Shown piece by piece: positions 31,305 to 35,056 of a stretch of DNA of 35,056 bases. The DNA comes from Actinomycetota bacterium (GTDB lineage: Bacteria > Actinomycetota > Acidimicrobiia > IMCC26256 > JACPCJ01): NCBI GenBank assembly GCA_016179865.1, contig JACPCJ010000100.1, positions 1-35,056 on the forward strand. Reading direction: 5' to 3'. Position 1 is the stretch's first letter; every line of letters begins with the position of its first letter. Below the pieces are notes generated by a model, which ran no database searches, was not told where the DNA came from, and saw only the letters and a program-made list of their open reading frames with translations. The translations under genes were made by a program, and so were the position numbers.

Positions 31305-32200
31305 CACCGGTCGGCCGCGTAGGCCCGGTCGACGTGCTCTCGGGTGAACCCGAGCCCCTCGTACAGGGCCAGCGCGGCGTCGTTGTTCCCGTCCGTGTAG
31401 AGCCCGGCCGTCGTTGCTCCCCGCTCGGTCATGCGGGCGAGTCCGGCGAGGACGAGCGCACGGCCGAGGCCACCGCCCTGGCGGTCGGGGTCGGTGGCGA
31501 TCACGTAGATCTCGCCCGTTCCATCGCCGGGGATCTTCACCCAGCAGAAGCCGGCCAGCCCCGCGCTGTCTTCGGCGAGGAGGAAGTCCGAGGCCGCGAA
31601 CCACGGCTCGGCCATCCGGGCCCGCAGATCGGCTTCGGTGATGGCGTGCTGCTCGGGGTGGTCGGCGAAGGCACGCCGGTTCACGCTGAGCCAGGCGTCT
31701 TCGTCGCGCCCCGGCTCGAAGGCCCGGAGCCGGGTCCCTTCGGGGAGCGCGGGTGCGTCCGGGTGGGGGAGGGAGCGGGTCATTTTCACCACGTCGCGCC
31801 AGGGGGAAAGGCCGAGCTGGGCAGCGAGGCCGTCGTCCTCGTGGTCGGCGCGCACGGCCCACCACTGCACCCGCCGTGCGCCGCGGGCCCACGCCTCGTC
31901 GATGGCGCGGTGGGCGATCTCGGCCCGCAGGCCTGCCGTCCGGTGGGCGGGGTGCACGACCTCTTGGACGTTCCACACGCCGTCGTCGATCGGTGTCGCC
32001 ACCCCGAGCCCGAGGAGGGCGTCGCCCTCTCCCTGGCCGAGGACGCCGAATCCCGTGAGGGAGATGGCGCCGTGGATCTGGACCAGCTTGGCGTCGGCGA
32101 AGGGCGGGTGGTCGTCGTGGCGGGCGGCGAGGTCGATCAGTTCCTGGGCGCGCCGCTGCGTCTCCGGATCGAGCGCGTCGAGGATGGTGAGGGCAAACAC
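31304..32200 (-). CDS. mshD: Mycothiol synthase (MshD-like, tandem GNAT acetyltransferase)
   Basis: 298-aa protein with two GNAT domains, the build of MshD, which adds acetyl to Cys-GlcN-Ins in the last step of mycothiol making. The N-terminal half (ISLTGFGVLGQGEGDALLGL ... WNVQEVVHPAHRTAGL) is the degenerate domain. The C-terminal half has the active domain: LAGFCWVKIPGDGTGEIYVI, acetyl-CoA loop DPDRQGGGLGRALV, and NNDAALALYEGLGFTREHVD. GFCWxK and the ending are typical for MshD. I place the start at GTG 32200, because upstream codons to 32260 are basic and overlap the divergent nth gene. Supports an actinobacterial host. Overlaps rlmN by one base. Confidence 0.9.
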   Translation of the reverse strand: MFALTILDALDPETQRRAQELIDLAARHDDHPPFADAKLVQIHGAISLTGFGVLGQGEGDALLGLGVATPIDDGVWNVQEVVHPAHRTAGLRAEIAHRAIDEAWARGARRVQWWAVRADHEDDGLAAQLGLSPWRDVVKMTRSLPHPDAPALPEGTRLRAFEPGRDEDAWLSVNRRAFADHPEQHAITEADLRARMAEPWFAASDFLLAEDSAGLAGFCWVKIPGDGTGEIYVIATDPDRQGGGLGRALVLAGLARMTERGATTAGLYTDGNNDAALALYEGLGFTREHVDRAYAADR

Positions 32201-32240
32201 CGAGGCGAGGCTACCGAGCGCCCGTCGATAGCCTCGCCGC

Positions 32241-32909
32241 GTGGTTCCCCGCGGTCCCAAGAAGCGGCGCGTGACGCCCCGGTTGCGCCAGCAGGCCGAT
32301 GGCGTCCTCGTGCGCCTGAAGCGGGAGTACCCGAAGGCCGAGTGTGCCCTGGATCACCGCAACCCGTACGAGCTGTTGGTGGCGACGATCCTGTCGGCCC
32401 AGTGCACTGACGAGCGGGTCAACATGGTCACACCCGCGCTCTTCGAGAGGTACCCGTCCCCGGCCGACCTCGCCGCCGCCGATCCCGACGACGTGGAGCG
32501 CATGATCCAGTCGACCGGGTTCTTCCGGTCGAAGACAAAGAGCCTGCTGACGATGGCGCGTGGCGTCGAGGAGCGCTTCGGCGGCGAGATCCCGGTGGAG
32601 CGAGACGATCTCACCACGCTGGGCGGGGTGGGGCGCAAGACCGCCAACGTCGTGCGCTCGGTGGCGTTCGGTGAGCCGGGGCTTCCCGTCGACACCCACG
32701 TTACCCGCCTGTCGAGGCGCCTCGGGCTCACCAAGCACACCGACGCCGTGAAGATCGAGTTCGACCTCATGCCCCTGTTCCCGCCCGAAGAGTGGGGCCC
32801 CCTCTCCCTCCGTCTCATCCAGCACGGCCGACGCGTGTGCATCGCCCGCCGCCCCAAGTGCGGCGAGTGCGCACTGGCTGACATCTGCCCGGCCGCGTTC
32901 AAGGTCTGA
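32241..32909 (+). CDS. nth: Endonuclease III (DNA glycosylase/AP lyase)
   Basis: 222-aa base-excision repair enzyme that removes oxidised pyrimidines and nicks abasic sites. It has LLVATILSAQCTDERVN, the helix-hairpin-helix LGGVGRKTANVV with catalytic Lys133, catalytic Asp151 in PVDTHVTRL, and the C-terminal iron-sulfur loop C-x6-C-x2-C-x5-C (CIARRPKCGECALADIC). Every key residue is present. GTG start at 32241; 40 bp separate it from the divergent mshD start at 32200, so the two promoters must overlap. Full length. Confidence 0.96.
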   Translation: MVPRGPKKRRVTPRLRQQADGVLVRLKREYPKAECALDHRNPYELLVATILSAQCTDERVNMVTPALFERYPSPADLAAADPDDVERMIQSTGFFRSKTKSLLTMARGVEERFGGEIPVERDDLTTLGGVGRKTANVVRSVAFGEPGLPVDTHVTRLSRRLGLTKHTDAVKIEFDLMPLFPPEEWGPLSLRLIQHGRRVCIARRPKCGECALADICPAAFKV

Positions 32910-32936
32910 CGTTCACGCAACCCTCACGATCGCCCC

Positions 32937-34277
32937 TCAGTTCAGCGGCACGCCCCGGGCCTGGAGCAGCGAGTCGACGGCGCCCGAGAGGCCGAACCGG
33001 TCGAACACGCTGCCGTCCCAGCGCCCGACGATGGTCTCGGGGCCGACGTCGAGGCCCAGCTCCCGGTTCCGCCCGGGAAGGGGCAAGCCCTCCGCCCGGG
33101 CCGGCTGGGGAACGGGCGGGATGGGGGTGCCGTCGGGGCGGCAGAAGCAGAACTCGCCGTCCCTCCGCTCCACGACGAAGCCCCGGTTGTGAATGGAGGT
33201 GTGATGGAACCGGCACAGCTCGATCAGGTTCCACAGCTCGGTCACTCCGCCCTTGGAGCGCCAGATCACGTGGTGGGCGTCCACCCACTTGGTGCTCGTG
33301 CACCCGGGGAACCGGCACCCCTGGTCGCGGGCGGAAAGGGCCCGGCGCATGGCCCTCGGGACGGCGGAGGCCTTCTCCCGGGTGTGCACCGGCACCCCGT
33401 CGACCTCGATGACCGGCACGCACTTGCCGTCGCAGAGGAGCCGGTCGAGGGTCTGAGAGGAGAGCGTCGTGCCGTTCATCAGGTATCCGGCCTCCTCCTC
33501 GCCCTCCATGAGCGCCCGCAGGTCGAGGTGCACGTTGACCAAGAAGCGCTCCGAGAAGGAACGCTCTTCCGCGGAAGAGTCGAGCGCCAGCTCCACGAGG
33601 CGGCAGAAGGCATCGGCCATGCGGGCCGACCAGGGATCGGAGGGGTTGTCGGTGGACTCTTCCGCGGAAGAGTCGATCTCGGAGACGAAGTCAGCGATGG
33701 CCATGGTTTCGGCCATGGCCTCCAGGCCGGCGCGGGCCAGGGCCAGTTTCTCGGGGGGCAGGTGGACGACGATGGTGCCCGAGCCGTCGTCGTGCTCGGT
33801 GATGGTCAACGCCCGCTCGTGGTGGTGCCGGGCCGCCTCGTTGGCGAGGATGCGCTCGACCTGGGCCACGCCCCGCGTGATGCGCTCGAGCTGGGCGGCG
33901 GTCGAGCCCCGGGCCACGTCGACGAGATCCGGCTCGCAGTCGGGGGTGGCCACCCGGGTGATGGCCCGAACCTTGGAGTAGGAGAGTTCGCCCGAACAGA
34001 ACGCGGCCTGGGTGACGGGCAGGTCGAGAAGGGCCCTGGCCACTCGCACCCGCTCGTGGGCGGCGGGCATGGAGAGCCCGCAGCGCCAGTTCAGCCACGC
34101 CGCGGCGGAGCGACAGCCCCAGGCCAGATAGCCCTCCCGGCGGTCGAACTCGCCGATGAGGGCCAGCCAGCGGGCCTCGGCGGCGGCCAGGTGGGCGGCC
34201 AGCTCGGTGATCTCGGCCTCGATGCGCTCCAGGGGCACCGCCTCCAGGGTCTCGGGCCCCATGACGATCGTGTCCAT
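32937..34277 (-). CDS. DUF222 (13E12-type) HNH endonuclease, second copy
   Basis: 446-aa member of the DUF222/REP13E12 nuclease family. The N-terminus (residues about 1-320) is DUF222 with ERVRVARALLDLPVTQAAF and GELSYSKVRAITRVATP. The HNH nuclease follows: ARDQGCRFPGCTSTKWVDAHH, then GGVTELWNLIELCRFHH, a complete HNH with Cys/His zinc ligands. I start it at ATG 34277 because AGGAG lies 6 nt upstream; a longer reading from 34346 is unsupported. Two copies of a 20-bp palindromic sequence within the gene encode acidic DSSAEE inserts. An SOS-box-like GAAC-N4-GTAC site sits upstream. Only distantly like the first family member at 2248. Confidence 0.9.
   Translation of the reverse strand: MDTIVMGPETLEAVPLERIEAEITELAAHLAAAEARWLALIGEFDRREGYLAWGCRSAAAWLNWRCGLSMPAAHERVRVARALLDLPVTQAAFCSGELSYSKVRAITRVATPDCEPDLVDVARGSTAAQLERITRGVAQVERILANEAARHHHERALTITEHDDGSGTIVVHLPPEKLALARAGLEAMAETMAIADFVSEIDSSAEESTDNPSDPWSARMADAFCRLVELALDSSAEERSFSERFLVNVHLDLRALMEGEEEAGYLMNGTTLSSQTLDRLLCDGKCVPVIEVDGVPVHTREKASAVPRAMRRALSARDQGCRFPGCTSTKWVDAHHVIWRSKGGVTELWNLIELCRFHHTSIHNRGFVVERRDGEFCFCRPDGTPIPPVPQPARAEGLPLPGRNRELGLDVGPETIVGRWDGSVFDRFGLSGAVDSLLQARGVPLN
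33564..33676. repeat. Duplicated palindromic insert within the HNH gene
   Basis: The 20-bp sequence CTCTTCCGCGGAAGAGTCGA occurs at 33564-33583 and 33657-33676. Its core is a perfect palindrome (16 bp in the first copy; in the second the palindrome extends to GACTCTTCCGCGGAAGAGTC at 33655-33674). Both copies read as DSSAEE in the same frame. It looks like a short palindromic element that spread inside coding DNA without breaking the frame. Confidence 0.75.
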
Positions 34278-34300
34278 GGCGACTCCTATCTCTTTAGGAC

Positions 34301-34312
34301 GAACTAATGTAC
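34301..34312 (-). promoter_or_regulatory. SOS-box-like site upstream of DUF222-HNH gene
   Basis: GAACTAATGTAC differs at one position from the actinobacterial LexA consensus GAAC-N4-GTTC. It lies 23 bp before the ATG in an A/T-rich stretch that should contain the promoter. LexA control is known for several mycobacterial 13E12 genes from recall; here it is inference. Confidence 0.4.
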
Positions 34313-34336
34313 GTATCCTAGCCGATGGGTCTGTGT

Positions 34337-34400
34337 CCCGAGTCAAGAAATTTGGACACTCGGGCCGGGAAATAGGTTGGGCTTCTTGACGCCGGCGTCA
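34337..34400. promoter_or_regulatory. Inverted repeats in the divergent gap 34278-34560
   Basis: CCCGAGT (34337-34343) pairs with ACTCGGG (34358-34364), and a perfect 14-bp palindrome TGACGCCGGCGTCA lies at 34387-34400. They sit between the HNH gene and the last gene of the window. Either may be an operator. No RNA gene was seen in this 283-bp gap. Confidence 0.4.
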
Positions 34401-34560
34401 GGTCGTACGGGGAGGGTCTGCCTCGCCGCGTACAAGGTCTTAGCCCTTCACGGAACCCTCACATTCGGCCCACGTCGGCCTGATCTGGCGCCTCGATGCT
34501 CATGGCGTACCGAAACCGGCGCGTGCGCCAGTGGCGTGCGCAGACAAGGAGACGAGTTCC

Positions 34561-35056
34561 GTGAGCACAACCCTCAGCAGTCGGAGCAAGGCCAGCATCG
34601 TCGTCGGCATCGCCGTGCTGGCCGTGGTGGCGGGTCTGGCCATCACGACCGGCGGCGGCGACGACTCGGTGGTGTTCTCGAACGCCGCCCAGGCCCAGGC
34701 CCAGGACGGTCAGGGCGGCGACCCCCAGGGCCGGCCCTGCCCCGGCCGGGGCGGCCCGCTCGGCCACGCCATCCACGGCGAGCTGATCGTGCCCGAGCCC
34801 CCGGAAGACGAATCGGAACAAGCAGGTGAGGAGCCCGACGAGGATGCCGAACCCACGTTCAGGAACGTGGTGCTCGACGCCGGCGAGGTGACGGCCATCA
34901 GTGACGACTCCATCAGCCTGGAACGCCCCGACGGTGAAGAGGTCACCGTCGGCCTGACCGACGACACCAAGATGCGCGAGGCGCCCGAGGAGGGTGACCG
35001 AGCCGTGGTGGTGGCCGACGAGGACGGCAACGCCCTGCGGGTGATGTACCGGCCCG
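34561..35056 (+). CDS. Membrane-anchored DUF5666-like protein (partial, runs off the window)
   Basis: Open frame of 165 codons from GTG 34561, with AAGGAG about 10 nt upstream, continuing past the window end. The N-terminus is basic and then hydrophobic (ASIVVGIAVLAVVAGLAITT), a signal peptide or anchor. After an Ala/Gln/Gly-rich stretch and an acidic linker (PEPPEDESEQAGEEPDEDAE) comes 'VVLDAGEVTAISDDSISLER..GEEVTVGLTDDTKM', the repeat pattern of DUF5666 domains (a strand pair followed by D-D-x-T-K). Those domains are extracellular and of unknown role. The C-terminus is missing. The frame has no stop within the window. Confidence 0.75.
   Translation, partial: MSTTLSSRSKASIVVGIAVLAVVAGLAITTGGGDDSVVFSNAAQAQAQDGQGGDPQGRPCPGRGGPLGHAIHGELIVPEPPEDESEQAGEEPDEDAEPTFRNVVLDAGEVTAISDDSISLERPDGEEVTVGLTDDTKMREAPEEGDRAVVVADEDGNALRVMYRP

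Noticed and set aside
30279-31976. 565-aa reading that extends RlmN upstream
   Set aside because: The extension lies over the mshD gene in another frame. RlmN begins at MNRYGVSRPDLTQLL from ATG 31304.

Overview
The window is chromosomal DNA of a high-GC Gram-positive bacterium of the Actinomycetota. Reasons: strong G/C bias at third codon positions, many GTG and TTG starts, a mycothiol synthase (mshD-like) gene, two DUF222/13E12-type HNH endonuclease genes, a DnaE1-type replicase with an intact PHP metal site, and a VapBC pair. The fused branched-chain ABC transporter genes and the dnaE-AarF neighbourhood make me think of Acidimicrobiia, but that class assignment is inference.

Layout. 1-2181: an Rrf2-type regulator divergent from a type I phosphodiesterase, which converges on a small RadC-like protein. 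2248-4145: a DUF222-HNH gene and a VapBC toxin-antitoxin pair. 4362-8093: a membrane Ser/Thr kinase translationally coupled (ATGA) to a secreted/membrane partner, with a divergent Thr-rich surface protein. 8221-9681: a lower-GC reverse transcriptase (RT) gene with its own promoter and a long structured leader, wedged in front of dnaE (9893-13465). 13562-15716: an unknown protein and an AarF/UbiB kinase. 15750-20526 (minus strand): a YyaL/DUF255 thioredoxin-domain protein, an acyl-CoA synthetase and a secernin-like peptidase. 20735-28741 (plus strand): a four-gene operon in which every junction is a 4-bp GTGA overlap. It encodes a LivH-LivM fusion permease, a protein fusing an MFS transporter to LivF and LivG ATPases, a membrane-anchored substrate-binding protein, and an unknown protein with the same membrane anchor. 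28589-32200 (minus strand): two membrane proteins of unknown role, rlmN and mshD. 32241-35056: nth, a second DUF222-HNH gene, and the start of a membrane-anchored protein that runs off the window.

The best candidate for an undescribed system is the RT gene at 8221. It has the Asp of motif A, a GxPxG-type motif B and a DD dyad in motif C. It also has an unclassified helical C-terminal extension of about 200 residues and clearly lower GC than dnaE. A sigma70-like promoter lies upstream, and the predicted leader folds into a near-perfect two-part hairpin of about 20 bp ending 21 nt before the start codon. This suggests an 'unknown group' (DRT/Abi-like) defence RT, possibly with an associated structured RNA. 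Second is the transporter operon, whose MFS-LivF-LivG fusion joins a secondary carrier to two ABC ATPases in one chain.

No rRNA, tRNA, CRISPR array or complete insertion sequence was seen. No gap between genes exceeds 300 bases.
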